Positions 1 through 6,657 are shown, numbered from the stretch's first letter. The stretch is DNA of 9,888 nt from Cyanobacteria bacterium M_surface_7_m2_040 (GCA_016882555.1 VGPQ01000028.1:1-9888); one strand, 5' to 3'. Program-made: numbers and translations. Notes: a model not told the origin generated them from the letters alone.

Positions 1-30
1 CTCTGAGGGCAACACCTTCCCCTGGCTGCC

Positions 31-570
31 ATGTCGCATCGAGCTCTGCTGGCCGGCTTCGCCATGCTGACGCTGGCCTTGCCCGCCGCCGCTGTCCCCA
101 CCGGGTCGGCCACCAAGCCGGGCATGGTGCCGTTCAATCCCGGCAGCACCCAGGTGCGCTCGCAGTTGGAGGCCGTGCAGACCGACACGGTTGAACAGTT
201 CGACCCCGTGGCCCGCGCCCAGGCCCTGGCGTCTGAGCTGCCCCGTGCCTGGCGAGGCAGCTATCTGGCCTATGGCAGCGGGGCGCCGGTGTCGGTGCAA
301 CTTGAGCTTGCCGCGCTCGAGCCCGTGGGCCAGATGGTGGTGCTGAAGGGCACCATGACCCTCGGCTCGGTGAGCACCCCGGTGCAGGGCAATCTCAACG
401 CCAAATCGGATCAACTGGATCTGCTGATCCTGGGGGATGCCACCGCCGTGGGCCTCGAACCCGGCGGCAGTTTCCTCGGGTTGCAAACGTTTCAGCTCAG
501 CGGCTGGGAAGCGCCGCGGCTCACCAGCCCTGGTGGCAAGCTCGAGCTCTCGCCGGCCGCTGGCTCCTGA
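31..570 (+). CDS. Secreted/periplasmic protein of unknown function
   Basis: The 179-residue protein begins with a classical signal peptide: a basic n-region (His3, Arg4), a hydrophobic core at about residues 5-18, and an Ala-X-Ala type cleavage site at about residues 19-21. Export to the periplasm or thylakoid lumen is therefore likely. The mature part has a short Gly/Pro-rich stretch and a charged, probably helical segment (about 45-72). After that come alternating hydrophobic beta-type segments from about residue 75, opening with a Trp-Arg-Gly-Ser-Tyr motif. No catalytic motif was recognised and I cannot name a family. The ATG at 31 is the first start after an in-frame TGA at 4-6; the ATG at 64 would remove the start of the signal peptide, so the first is preferred. 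It converges on the ycf37-like gene, with 39 nt between the stops. The coding frame and export are well supported, but the function is unknown. Confidence 0.8.
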   Translation: MSHRALLAGFAMLTLALPAAAVPTGSATKPGMVPFNPGSTQVRSQLEAVQTDTVEQFDPVARAQALASELPRAWRGSYLAYGSGAPVSVQLELAALEPVGQMVVLKGTMTLGSVSTPVQGNLNAKSDQLDLLILGDATAVGLEPGGSFLGLQTFQLSGWEAPRLTSPGGKLELSPAAGS

Positions 571-609
571 ATCTGACCTCCCACCTCGACGCGTTGTTGT
601 CCGGGTTGA
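571..609. other. Short convergent intergenic gap
   Basis: This 39-nt stretch separates the stop of the secreted protein from the stop of the TPR gene on the opposite strand. I see no strong stem-loop followed by a T run. A six-base palindrome TGATCA at 607-612 overlaps the TPR stop codon, which is too short to call a terminator. Confidence 0.5.
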
Positions 610-1140
610 TCAGGCGGCGTTGCGGCCCGTCAGCAGGTTGAGGCGTTTGCGAGCGGTCTTGTTGGAGGGGTCGAGGTTCAGAGCCTGTTCGTAAGCCTCC
701 CGGGCTTCGTCGGGCTTGAGCTGTTTCTCCAGGGCGTAGGCGAGGTTGTTGAGGGCCACCGGGTACTCCGGCTTGGCCTGCAGGGCCTTGCGGTAATGGG
801 GGATGGCCGCCTTGTAATTGGATTGGGCAGCCAGGGCGAACCCCAGGGCGTTTTCGATCAGGGCCATCGCCTCGGCGGGCTCAGCTTCACCCTGGGCCCG
901 TTTCAGGGCCTGCTTGAGCGTGTCGGTTGCCTGGCCATAGAGCCGTTTGCGCAACTGGGCGGAGCCCAGCTCATAGAGATCGGCGGCGGTGCTGGCCCGG
1001 TCGCTGCCTTGGCGTTCGAGCTTGGCGAGGCTCACCTCGTCGCGCCTGACGCGCCAGACCTGCCGGCCCACGGCCACAGCCGCTACGGCAAGGATCACAA
1101 CCAGCCCGATCAGGTAGGCCTGGGGCAACAGGGCATCCAT
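610..1140 (-). CDS. ycf37: Membrane-anchored TPR protein, Ycf37-like (photosystem I assembly family)
   Basis: The 176-residue protein has one N-terminal membrane segment (about residues 8-25) followed by a basic stretch (Arg26, Arg30, Arg32, Arg33), which suggests the C-terminal part faces the cytoplasm or stroma side. Three tetratricopeptide repeats follow, at about residues 53-86, 93-126 and 127-160; the last two carry the usual Ala/Leu/Tyr/Pro pattern (a helix with Asn-Asn-Leu-Ala, ending in Leu-Asp-Pro). The overall plan of one anchor, about 175 residues and three TPRs matches Ycf37, a cyanobacterial and plastid protein implicated in photosystem I assembly or stability. The name rests on architecture and cyanobacterial context; a generic TPR protein cannot be excluded. 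ATG at 1140 is preceded by a weak GAGG four bases upstream. It lies 39 nt after rplT and may be co-transcribed with the two ribosomal genes. Confidence 0.75.
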   Translation of the reverse strand: MDALLPQAYLIGLVVILAVAAVAVGRQVWRVRRDEVSLAKLERQGSDRASTAADLYELGSAQLRKRLYGQATDTLKQALKRAQGEAEPAEAMALIENALGFALAAQSNYKAAIPHYRKALQAKPEYPVALNNLAYALEKQLKPDEAREAYEQALNLDPSNKTARKRLNLLTGRNAA

Positions 1141-1179
1141 GGGGCCTCGAACGGGCTGGGGTGCAGAGGAACGTGAGGC

Positions 1180-1524
1180 TTAGCGAGCCGCACCCACCAC
1201 ACTGGTGAAGCTGGCGGGATCGACCACGGCCAACTGGGCCAGCATCTTGCGGTTGAGGCGCACGTCCGCTTTCTTGAGGCCGCCCATCAAACGGCTGTAG
1301 CTGAGTCCGTTGATCCGGGCTGCGGCGTTGATGCGGGCGATCCACAGGCGACGGAAGTCACGCTTGCGGCGGCGACGGTCGCGATAGGCATTGCAGAGGG
1401 CCTTCATCACCCGCTGGTTGGCGGTGCGGAACAGCGAACCGTTGCCACCGCGGAAACCACGGGCCAGCCGCAGGATCTTGTTGCGGCGTTTGCGGGCGAC
1501 GTTGCCCCTCTTGACGCGGGCCAT
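1180..1524 (-). CDS. rplT: 50S ribosomal protein L20
   Basis: The 114-residue, highly basic protein starts Met-Ala-Arg-Val-Lys-Arg-Gly and keeps the L20 landmarks: an N-terminal Arg/Lys-rich extension with Lys-Leu/Ile-Ala-Arg-Gly-Phe-Arg-Gly type sequence (about 16-30), the Tyr-Arg-Asp-Arg-Arg-X-Arg-Lys-Arg-Asp-Phe-Arg stretch (about 47-58), Trp-Ile-Ala-Arg-Ile-Asn-Ala-Ala (61-68) and Ser-Tyr-Ser-X-Leu-Met-Gly-Gly-Leu (75-83). L20 binds 23S rRNA and is needed early in large-subunit assembly. Length and start agree with the family. It follows rpmI by 80 nt in the same direction, the usual bacterial L35-L20 pair; infC is not next to them here. No clear Shine-Dalgarno sequence precedes the ATG. 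The product's extreme basicity, not foreign origin, explains the Arg/Lys codon skew. Confidence 0.98.
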   Translation of the reverse strand: MARVKRGNVARKRRNKILRLARGFRGGNGSLFRTANQRVMKALCNAYRDRRRRKRDFRRLWIARINAAARINGLSYSRLMGGLKKADVRLNRKMLAQLAVVDPASFTSVVGAAR

Positions 1525-1604
1525 GGCTCAGGGAATGACGAAGAACAGACAGAACACGAAGGGTTGGCGCACCCTTGCCTGACTGGCAAGAGCGTGCGTC
1601 AGGC
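1525..1604 (-). promoter_or_regulatory. rpmI-rplT intercistronic region with competing hairpins
   Basis: The 80-nt spacer can form a stem from CTTGCC (1574-1579) and GGCAAG (1585-1590) with a 5-nt loop. An outer 5-bp stem, CGCAC (1568-1572) with GTGCG (1594-1598), can close over it with a small internal loop. A second perfect pairing, GCCTGAC (1578-1584) with GTCAGGC (1598-1604), shares bases with both stems, so the two folds exclude each other. GGGT (1561-1564) and ACCC (1571-1574) give a weaker third option. No T run follows on the minus strand, so a simple intrinsic terminator is unlikely; an intercistronic regulatory or processing structure is possible. The pairings are read directly from the sequence, while any role is inference. 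Confidence 0.4.
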
Positions 1605-1805
1605 TCAACCGCTGTAGGGGAGCATCAGGGCGACGTTGTCGGCGTCGCGCTCATCCACCACGGCCATGGTGCCAAGGTAGCGCTTGCGCTTGGGGCTCTT
1701 GTGGTCGAGCAGGTGGTTGTGGAACGCCCGGCGGCGCATGAATTTGCCGCTGCCGGTCACTTTGAACCGCTTGGCGGCTGCTTTGCGGGTCTTGAGCTTC
1801 GGCAT
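1605..1805 (-). CDS. rpmI: 50S ribosomal protein L35
   Basis: The 66-residue basic protein begins [14 protein letters not shown], the standard L35 N-terminus. It continues through Thr-Gly-Ser-Gly-Lys (residues 17-21), Arg-Arg-X-Ala-Phe-X-Asn-His (25-32), Lys-Ser-X-Lys-Arg-Lys-Arg (36-42) and ends Leu-Pro-Tyr-Ser-Gly. The frame stays open further upstream to a TTG at 1829, but the ATG at 1805 gives the family's expected length (about 65 residues) and conserved start, so the longer form is rejected. L35 is a small component of the 50S subunit. It is the first gene of the minus-strand rpmI-rplT-ycf37 group and is divergent from the SpoIID-domain gene, leaving 36 nt between the two start codons, so its promoter must lie partly inside the neighbour's 5' coding region. 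Confidence 0.97.
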   Translation of the reverse strand: MPKLKTRKAAAKRFKVTGSGKFMRRRAFHNHLLDHKSPKRKRYLGTMAVVDERDADNVALMLPYSG

Positions 1806-1841
1806 GTCTCGCTGCGCGGCCACAAACAAACACCCTACGAC

Positions 1842-3401
1842 GTGAACCTCCCATTCACCAACATCCCTGCGCCGAGGCGGCTGCGACGGGGTGGCCTCGG
1901 GTTGGCAGCGCTGGCTTCATTGCTGCTGTCGGCGGCTTGCTCAGCCCACGCCGGTTCAGCACTGCACTGGCCCGTGGATCCGCCGCCGCCGGTGGCGAAG
2001 CACCAGCCCCGGCTCTGGGTGGCCCTGGCGGCGCGCCTTGGCAGCGAGCCGGGAGCGACGCCGCTGGTGCTGCGCAGCGGGTCTGGGACGCTGCGGCTGC
2101 TCGACGGCGCTGGTCGGCGCTGGTCGGCGCCGCAATTCACCTTGCAGTGGCAAGCGCTGGCGCTGAGCGAGCCACTGACGTTGCATCGGTTGGTGGCTGG
2201 ACCGTTCGCCAGTTTCGAAACGGCGGAGCACCGCGCCGAACAATGGCGCGCCCTTGGGGCCGCTGTCACCATCGCCCGGCCCGGCGAGTGGGAACTCTGG
2301 GCCCCGCCCGGTTCAGCCGTTCCCCAGGGCTGGTCGGCGCGGCAGCTCAACCAGCGCCTGCAGCGTGCCGTGGTGCCGGCGCTGATGCGCCCGGCGCAAG
2401 CGCCGCAACCCCTGGCTGGACCCTTGCTGATCGAGGCTCCGGGCGGCCTGCGCTGGAACGGTGGGGTCTATGCCGGCCCGTTTCGGCTGCAGCGCGATGC
2501 CCACGGCAGCTGGAGCCTGGTGGAGCAGGTGCCCCTGGAGCGCTATCTCGAGGGGGTGGTGCCCCATGAAATCGGCGCCGCCGCCCCTGCCGCCGCCCTT
2601 GCGGCCCAGTCGGTGCTGGCGCGCACCTGGGCTCTGCGCAACCAACACCGCTACCAGGCCGATGGCTACCACCTCTGCGCCAGCGTGCAGTGCCAGGTGT
2701 ACGGCGACCCCAGCCTGGCGGGTGCGGCCGTGCGAGCGGCGATCCGGGCCAGCAGCGGCCTGCTGCTCACCTGGCAAGGCCAGCCCATTCATGCAGTATA
2801 CCACGCCAGCAATGGCGGCGTGGCCGCCCCGCTTGAGGAAGCCTGGGAGGCCAGCCCCCTGGCCTACCTCAAGCCAGGCTGGGACAGCTCCCCGCCGGCG
2901 CCAAACCTGACCCCGTTGGCGGCTCCCGTGGCTTCCCTTGGCGCGGTGCTGCAGAGCCAGGCCTTTGTGGGCCATGACCATCCACGCTTTCGCTGGTCGC
3001 GCTGGCTCAGCAGCCAGCAGCTCGCTGAATCACTGGCCCAGCAGGGTCTCAGCGTCGGGGCTGTGCAGCGCCTGCGGGTGCTGGAGCGGGGTCTCAGCGG
3101 CCGTGTGTTGGCCCTGGCGATCGAGGGCAGCACTGGTCGTGCTGTGCTGCGCCGCGACAGCATCCGCCGCACCCTGCGCAGCTTGCCCAGCACCCTGTTT
3201 GAGTTGCGTCAGCAGGGTGTCGGGCGTTGGCAGCTGCTGGGCGGTGGGTTTGGCCATGGTGTCGGCCTCTCCCAGGCAGGCGCCATTGATCTGGGTCGGC
3301 GCGGCTGGTTGTTCCGTCGCATTCTTGAGCGCTATTACCCCGGCACCCAGCTGCAGAGCTGGCAACAGCTGGCTGCGTCCAGTTTGGGTGGTGACCCGTA
3401 A
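1842..3401 (+). CDS. SpoIID/LytB-domain secreted protein (putative peptidoglycan-active)
   Basis: The GTG at 1842 gives 519 residues and places a signal peptide directly at the N-terminus: basic Arg12/13/15/16, a hydrophobic core at about 20-30, then Ala-Cys-Ser-Ala-His-Ala near 31-36. The frame is open upstream, but that part runs antisense through rpmI and has no better start. Residues about 40-190 form a less conserved N-terminal region. The SpoIID/LytB domain covers about 225-505. It has a Glu in Val-Val-Pro-His-Glu (Glu243), matching the catalytic glutamate of SpoIID lytic transglycosylases, plus His277, Cys279 and Cys284 in the segment before Gln-Val-Tyr-Gly, and [12 protein letters not shown] around His472. 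SpoIID cleaves denuded peptidoglycan in sporulating Firmicutes; LytB relatives modify an amidase. Non-sporulating cyanobacteria carry this domain too, with a less clear role. The glycosyltransferase follows after 26 nt. The domain is certain; the substrate is inferred. Confidence 0.9.
   Translation: MNLPFTNIPAPRRLRRGGLGLAALASLLLSAACSAHAGSALHWPVDPPPPVAKHQPRLWVALAARLGSEPGATPLVLRSGSGTLRLLDGAGRRWSAPQFTLQWQALALSEPLTLHRLVAGPFASFETAEHRAEQWRALGAAVTIARPGEWELWAPPGSAVPQGWSARQLNQRLQRAVVPALMRPAQAPQPLAGPLLIEAPGGLRWNGGVYAGPFRLQRDAHGSWSLVEQVPLERYLEGVVPHEIGAAAPAAALAAQSVLARTWALRNQHRYQADGYHLCASVQCQVYGDPSLAGAAVRAAIRASSGLLLTWQGQPIHAVYHASNGGVAAPLEEAWEASPLAYLKPGWDSSPPAPNLTPLAAPVASLGAVLQSQAFVGHDHPRFRWSRWLSSQQLAESLAQQGLSVGAVQRLRVLERGLSGRVLALAIEGSTGRAVLRRDSIRRTLRSLPSTLFELRQQGVGRWQLLGGGFGHGVGLSQAGAIDLGRRGWLFRRILERYYPGTQLQSWQQLAASSLGGDP
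2106..2130 (+). repeat. 10-bp tandem repeat, 2.5 copies
   Basis: The unit GGCGCTGGTC occurs at 2106-2115 and 2116-2125, with a half copy GGCGC at 2126-2130. It lies in the variable N-terminal part of the SpoIID-domain gene. A related GGCTGGTCGGCGC occurs at 2328-2340. The unit is not a multiple of three, so loss or gain of one copy would shift the frame. The frame is intact here. Confidence 0.7.
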
Positions 3402-3427
3402 AGTTGCCGCCATCTGTGGGCAGTCAC

Positions 3428-4789
3428 ATGGACGCGGGCGGCACCGCCACCGATCGCCGTCGCGCCAAGGCCGCCGTGTTCGTTCTCGCTTGCCTGCTGG
3501 CCGGCATGGCCCCCCATTGGTTGCCGGCGGCACAGAGCTTCTGGCCCGCCATCAGTCTGGCGGTGGCGCTCGGGGGCTACAGCATCCGCACCGTGCTGCT
3601 GGAGAGCCTGCGTGCCGCCCGAGCGCAGGCGGGCTCCCCAGCCGCTTCAGGCTGGGCAGGCAGCCTCGCTGACCGTTGCCCCGCCGTTGACGTGGTGGTG
3701 GCCGCCCGTGATGAGCAGGCGGTGATCAGCCGACTGGTCGAACATCTGGCCCAGCTGCAGTACCCCGCTGAGCAGCTCAAGCTGTGGGTGGTGGATGACG
3801 CCAGCACCGACCGCACCCCCGCGCTGCTGGCTGCCCTGCAGCAGCGGTTTCCCCAGCTTCAGGTGGTGCGCCGTGAGGCCGACGCCGGCGGCGGCAAATC
3901 TGGAGCCCTCAACCTCGTGCTGCAGCAGCTCAAGGGCCGCTGGATGCTGGTGCTCGATGCCGATGCCCAGCTCCAGAGCGACACGCTCGCACGCTTGATT
4001 CCCTTTGCTGAACAGGGCGGCTGGGCCGCCGTGCAATTGCGCAAGGCTGTCGCCAACAGCGATGTCAATCTGCTCACCCGCGCCCAGGCCATGGAAATGG
4101 CCCTCGATGCGGTGATTCAGCAGGGCAGGTTGGCGGCCGGCGGGGTGGCCGAACTGCGGGGCAATGGTCAGCTCCTGCGCCGCGATGCGGTGCTCACCAG
4201 CGGTGGCTTCAACGAAGCCACGGTCACCGACGATCTCGATCTCAGCTTTCGCCTGCTCGTGCACGCCCAGCCCATCGGCGTGATGTGGGATCCGCCGGTG
4301 CAGGAAGAGGCGGTGCTGACCCTGCGGGCCCTGTTGCGCCAGCGCCAGCGCTGGGCCGAAGGCGGCCTGCAGCGCTTTTTTGATTACGCTCCCCAGCTGC
4401 TCTCCGGCAGCCTCAGTGGACGCCAGCGACTCGATCTGGGCTGTTTTTTCCTGCTTCAGTACGCGATGCCGATGCTGGCGGTGGCCGACCTGCTCGGGGC
4501 CGTTGCCACTGGCACCCTGCCCTGTATTTGGCCTCTCTCCATCGTGGCCCTGGGCCTCTCTGGCCTGGCGATCGTCAGCGGCTGCCTGCGCCCCAGTGAA
4601 GGACCCGCCCTGCCGCGCATGAACCTGTGGTCCATCGCCCTCGGCATCGTGTATCTGGTGCACTGGTTCGTGGTCATCCCCTGGGTGTCGATGCGCATGG
4701 CCCTGTTGCCCAAGCGCCTGGTCTGGGCCAAGACCCTGCACCTCGGTGAACCGGCCGATCTCGATCACGACGCCGCGGCCACGGCCTGA
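3428..4789 (+). CDS. Membrane-bound family 2 glycosyltransferase (processive type)
   Basis: The 453-residue protein has the GT2 catalytic signature in order: Val-Asp-Val-Val-Val-Ala-Ala-Arg-Asp-Glu at the domain start, Asp123-Asp124 (nucleotide binding), Gly-Gly-Lys-Ser-Gly-Ala-Leu-Asn, Asp177-Ala-Asp179 (DXD, metal and sugar-nucleotide binding), Asp268-Asp269 in Thr-Asp-Asp-Leu-Asp (catalytic-base motif) and Gln-Arg-Gln-Arg-Trp at 305-309 (QXXRW, typical of processive synthases such as cellulose or hyaluronan synthase). Two hydrophobic segments lie at about 15-28 and 36-55, and three or four more at about 335-430, so the catalytic domain should face the cytoplasm with the product passed across the membrane. 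There is no PilZ domain. The frame also opens at a TTG at 3404, but the ATG at 3428 is preferred. It follows the SpoIID-domain gene by 26 nt, suggesting a shared envelope-related transcript. The sugar donor and polymer cannot be read from sequence. Confidence 0.93.
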   Translation: MDAGGTATDRRRAKAAVFVLACLLAGMAPHWLPAAQSFWPAISLAVALGGYSIRTVLLESLRAARAQAGSPAASGWAGSLADRCPAVDVVVAARDEQAVISRLVEHLAQLQYPAEQLKLWVVDDASTDRTPALLAALQQRFPQLQVVRREADAGGGKSGALNLVLQQLKGRWMLVLDADAQLQSDTLARLIPFAEQGGWAAVQLRKAVANSDVNLLTRAQAMEMALDAVIQQGRLAAGGVAELRGNGQLLRRDAVLTSGGFNEATVTDDLDLSFRLLVHAQPIGVMWDPPVQEEAVLTLRALLRQRQRWAEGGLQRFFDYAPQLLSGSLSGRQRLDLGCFFLLQYAMPMLAVADLLGAVATGTLPCIWPLSIVALGLSGLAIVSGCLRPSEGPALPRMNLWSIALGIVYLVHWFVVIPWVSMRMALLPKRLVWAKTLHLGEPADLDHDAAATA

Positions 4790-4807
4790 GGCTTGCGGCC
4801 TCAGGCC
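4783..4807. terminator. Hairpin over the two convergent stop codons (possible bidirectional terminator)
   Basis: GGCCTGAGGC (4783-4792) and GCCTCAGGCC (4798-4807) form a perfect 10-bp stem with the 5-nt loop TTGCG. Each arm contains one gene's stop codon: TGA of the glycosyltransferase at 4787-4789 and the complement of the dnaX stop at 4801-4803. The symmetry fits a structure serving both transcripts. There is no T run on either side, so it is not a canonical intrinsic terminator; it may instead protect 3' ends or act only weakly. Confidence 0.5.
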
Positions 4808-6657
4808 ACCTGGCGGTCGCTGGGTGGTGGCCCGTCGTCCAACTCTCCGTCGAAGGGCACCACTTCGCCGTTGAAAAATTCGGCCAGCCGTTGCGCCTGG
4901 GCATCCACGCCCCCGAGCGGTCGCGGTTGGGCCGGCGGCATGGCCGCTGGGGCCGCTGCGGCTGCTGGCGCCGGGGCGGGTATCGGCGGTTGTGGCGCTG
5001 CTGCCGGCTGGGAGGTGGTCGCGGCTGCGGAAGGCTGGTTTGCTGTCGCGGTGTGGACGGGCTGAATCGGCTCCGCGGCAGGCGGTCCAGCGGGCGCAGC
5101 AGCAGAGGCAGGGGCAGGGGCCTCCCCGCCCGCTTCGAGCACCAGCTGCCGCGGGCTGCCCAGGGCCTGGGTCAGGGCTTTCTCCAGCAGCGGCAGCCGG
5201 CTTTGCACCATGGCCATCCAGGTGCCGGCCACCCGCACCACGGCCCGCCGCTCGTCGAGGCGCACCAGCTGGGCCTGCTGGGAGAGCAGCATGCGGGTGG
5301 AGGGGAGTTCGAGGCCAGCCAGGATCTGCTGCCACAGCTCCGCCAGGTTGAGGCTGTCGCCAGCGGGGGCTGGTGGCGTGGTGGAAGGCTGCTCAGCTGC
5401 CGGTTCGGGCGCGGAAGCAGCTGCTGGGGCCGGAGCCTGCTGCTCTGCAGCTGGTTGGGCGGCTGCCATCGGTTGGGCCGGAGCAGTCGCGGCCGCTTGA
5501 GCTTGAGCCGCAGCTGGCGCGGCAACCGCTGCAAGGGTCACAGTGGCGCTGCCGGCCGGGGCGGGCTCGGCCAGCAGCCCCAGCAACAGCACCTCCAGCC
5601 ACAGCCTGGGGTTGGTGCTGTGGCGCAGCTGCTGCTCGCTGCCCTTGAGCTGGGCCTGCCAGTGCAGCAGCCGGGCTTTGCCGATCCGCCGGGCCAATGG
5701 GGGCAGCTGGGGCCTGAGCTGGGGCGAGAGGCTGGTCAGCTCCAGCCGCTCGGGGGCCACACCGGCCAGCACCAGATCGCGCAGCAGGCCGGCTAGGCCC
5801 TGCAGCAGCGCCCCTGGTTCGCGGCCGCGCTCCAGCAGCTGGCGGCTCGCTTCGGTCAGGGCCAGGGGATCAGCGGCCGCCAGGGCTTCGGCCAGGCTGA
5901 TCAGCTCCTGCTCGGGGACGGCCCCCAGCAGATCCCAGACCGCCTCTGCCTCCACCGGCGGGGGCAGCAGCGACAGCTGATCCAGCAGGCTTTCGGCATC
6001 GCGCAGGCCCCCCTGGGCCCGCTGGGCCACCAGATGCAGGGCTTCAGGCGAGATCGCGATCGTTTCCTGCGCGGCGATCCAGCCCAGGTGCTGCTGCAGG
6101 GCCTCCAGTGGGATGCGGCGAAAGTCGAACCGCTGGCAACGACTGAGGATCGTCGGCAGCACCCGCTGCGGGTCGGTGGTGGCCAGCACGAACACCACCC
6201 GCGGCGGCGGCTCCTCCAGGGTCTTGAGCAGGGCGTTGAAGGCGGCGGTCGAGAGCATGTGGCATTCGTCGACCACATAGACCTTCCAGCGCGCCTGCAC
6301 CGGGGCAAAGCGCGAGCGCTCGATCAGCTCGCGAATGTTGTCGACACCGGTGTTGGAGGCGGCGTCGATCTCGATCACATCGAGGGCGTTGCCCGCGGCG
6401 ATGGCCGTGCACAGTTCGCAGCTGCCGCAGGGCTCCGGGGTGGGGCCGTCGGCGCTCAGGCAATTGAGCGAGCGGGCCAGGATGCGGGCGCTGGAGGTCT
6501 TGCCGGTGCCCCGCGGGCCGCTGAACAGATAGGCCGGCGCGATCCGCCCTGACGTCAGGGCGTTGCTGAGGGTGGCGGCGATCGCCTCCTGGCCCACCAG
6601 CTGGTCAAACCGCTGCGGCCTGTACTTGTGATGCAGGGGTTGGTAGGTCTGTCCCAT
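4801..6657 (-). CDS. dnaX: DNA polymerase III clamp loader subunit gamma/tau
   Basis: The 618-residue protein loads the sliding clamp as part of the DNA polymerase III holoenzyme. The N-terminal AAA+ module is complete: Tyr-Arg-Pro-X-X-Phe-Asp-X-Leu-Val-Gly-Gln near residues 12-23, Walker A Gly-Pro-Arg-Gly-Thr-Gly-Lys-Thr (47-54), four zinc-site cysteines (66, 77, 80, 83), Walker B with Asp130-Glu131-Cys-His, and the sensor/Ser-Arg-Cys arginine-finger segment (about 158-177). Domain III spans roughly 235-362. Two long Ala/Pro/Gln-rich stretches (about 362-432 and 506-577) flank a short folded domain (about 433-505), consistent with a tau-type tail. No intein interrupts it, unlike the well-known DnaX intein of Synechocystis. 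No A-rich slippery heptamer was seen for making a shorter gamma form. The ATG at 6657 gives the family start. It lies 55 nt after clpX and converges on the glycosyltransferase. Confidence 0.96.
   Translation of the reverse strand: MGQTYQPLHHKYRPQRFDQLVGQEAIAATLSNALTSGRIAPAYLFSGPRGTGKTSSARILARSLNCLSADGPTPEPCGSCELCTAIAAGNALDVIEIDAASNTGVDNIRELIERSRFAPVQARWKVYVVDECHMLSTAAFNALLKTLEEPPPRVVFVLATTDPQRVLPTILSRCQRFDFRRIPLEALQQHLGWIAAQETIAISPEALHLVAQRAQGGLRDAESLLDQLSLLPPPVEAEAVWDLLGAVPEQELISLAEALAAADPLALTEASRQLLERGREPGALLQGLAGLLRDLVLAGVAPERLELTSLSPQLRPQLPPLARRIGKARLLHWQAQLKGSEQQLRHSTNPRLWLEVLLLGLLAEPAPAGSATVTLAAVAAPAAAQAQAAATAPAQPMAAAQPAAEQQAPAPAAASAPEPAAEQPSTTPPAPAGDSLNLAELWQQILAGLELPSTRMLLSQQAQLVRLDERRAVVRVAGTWMAMVQSRLPLLEKALTQALGSPRQLVLEAGGEAPAPASAAAPAGPPAAEPIQPVHTATANQPSAAATTSQPAAAPQPPIPAPAPAAAAAPAAMPPAQPRPLGGVDAQAQRLAEFFNGEVVPFDGELDDGPPPSDRQVA
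6545..6562. repeat. 18-bp perfect palindrome inside dnaX
   Basis: CGCCCTGACGTCAGGGCG reads the same on both strands with no mismatch and no spacer. It covers dnaX codons 32-38, about 95-112 bases downstream of the start codon, and includes a TCA serine codon in a strongly GC-preferring gene. It could be an operator-like site, a target of a symmetric DNA-binding protein, or chance. Confidence 0.85.
6578..6585. repeat. HIP1 octamer GCGATCGC (in dnaX)
   Basis: This exact copy of the highly iterated palindrome is overrepresented in many cyanobacterial genomes. It lies inside the dnaX coding region, about 16 bases from the 18-bp palindrome. It supports a cyanobacterial source but says nothing specific about the gene. 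Confidence 0.7.

Noticed and set aside
1806..1829. Eight-residue upstream extension of rpmI from a TTG
   Set aside because: L35 proteins begin Met-Pro-Lys-Leu/Met-Lys-Thr, matching the ATG at 1805.
1575..1841. N-terminal extension of the SpoIID-domain frame
   Set aside because: It runs antisense through rpmI and would bury the signal peptide inside the protein; the GTG at 1842 puts the signal peptide at the N-terminus.
3404..3427. TTG start for the glycosyltransferase
   Set aside because: It is only two bases after the previous stop and lacks a ribosome binding site; the ATG eight codons later is a better start and loses no domain.
4869..4880. GAAAAATT run in dnaX as a frameshift slip site for the gamma form
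   Set aside because: It lies near codon 595, almost at the C-terminus, so a shift there could not produce a gamma-length product.
3647..5335. Long minus-strand open frame antisense to the glycosyltransferase and the end of dnaX
   Set aside because: It lies opposite a gene with complete GT2 motifs, shows no domain of its own, and long antisense frames are expected in GC-rich DNA.
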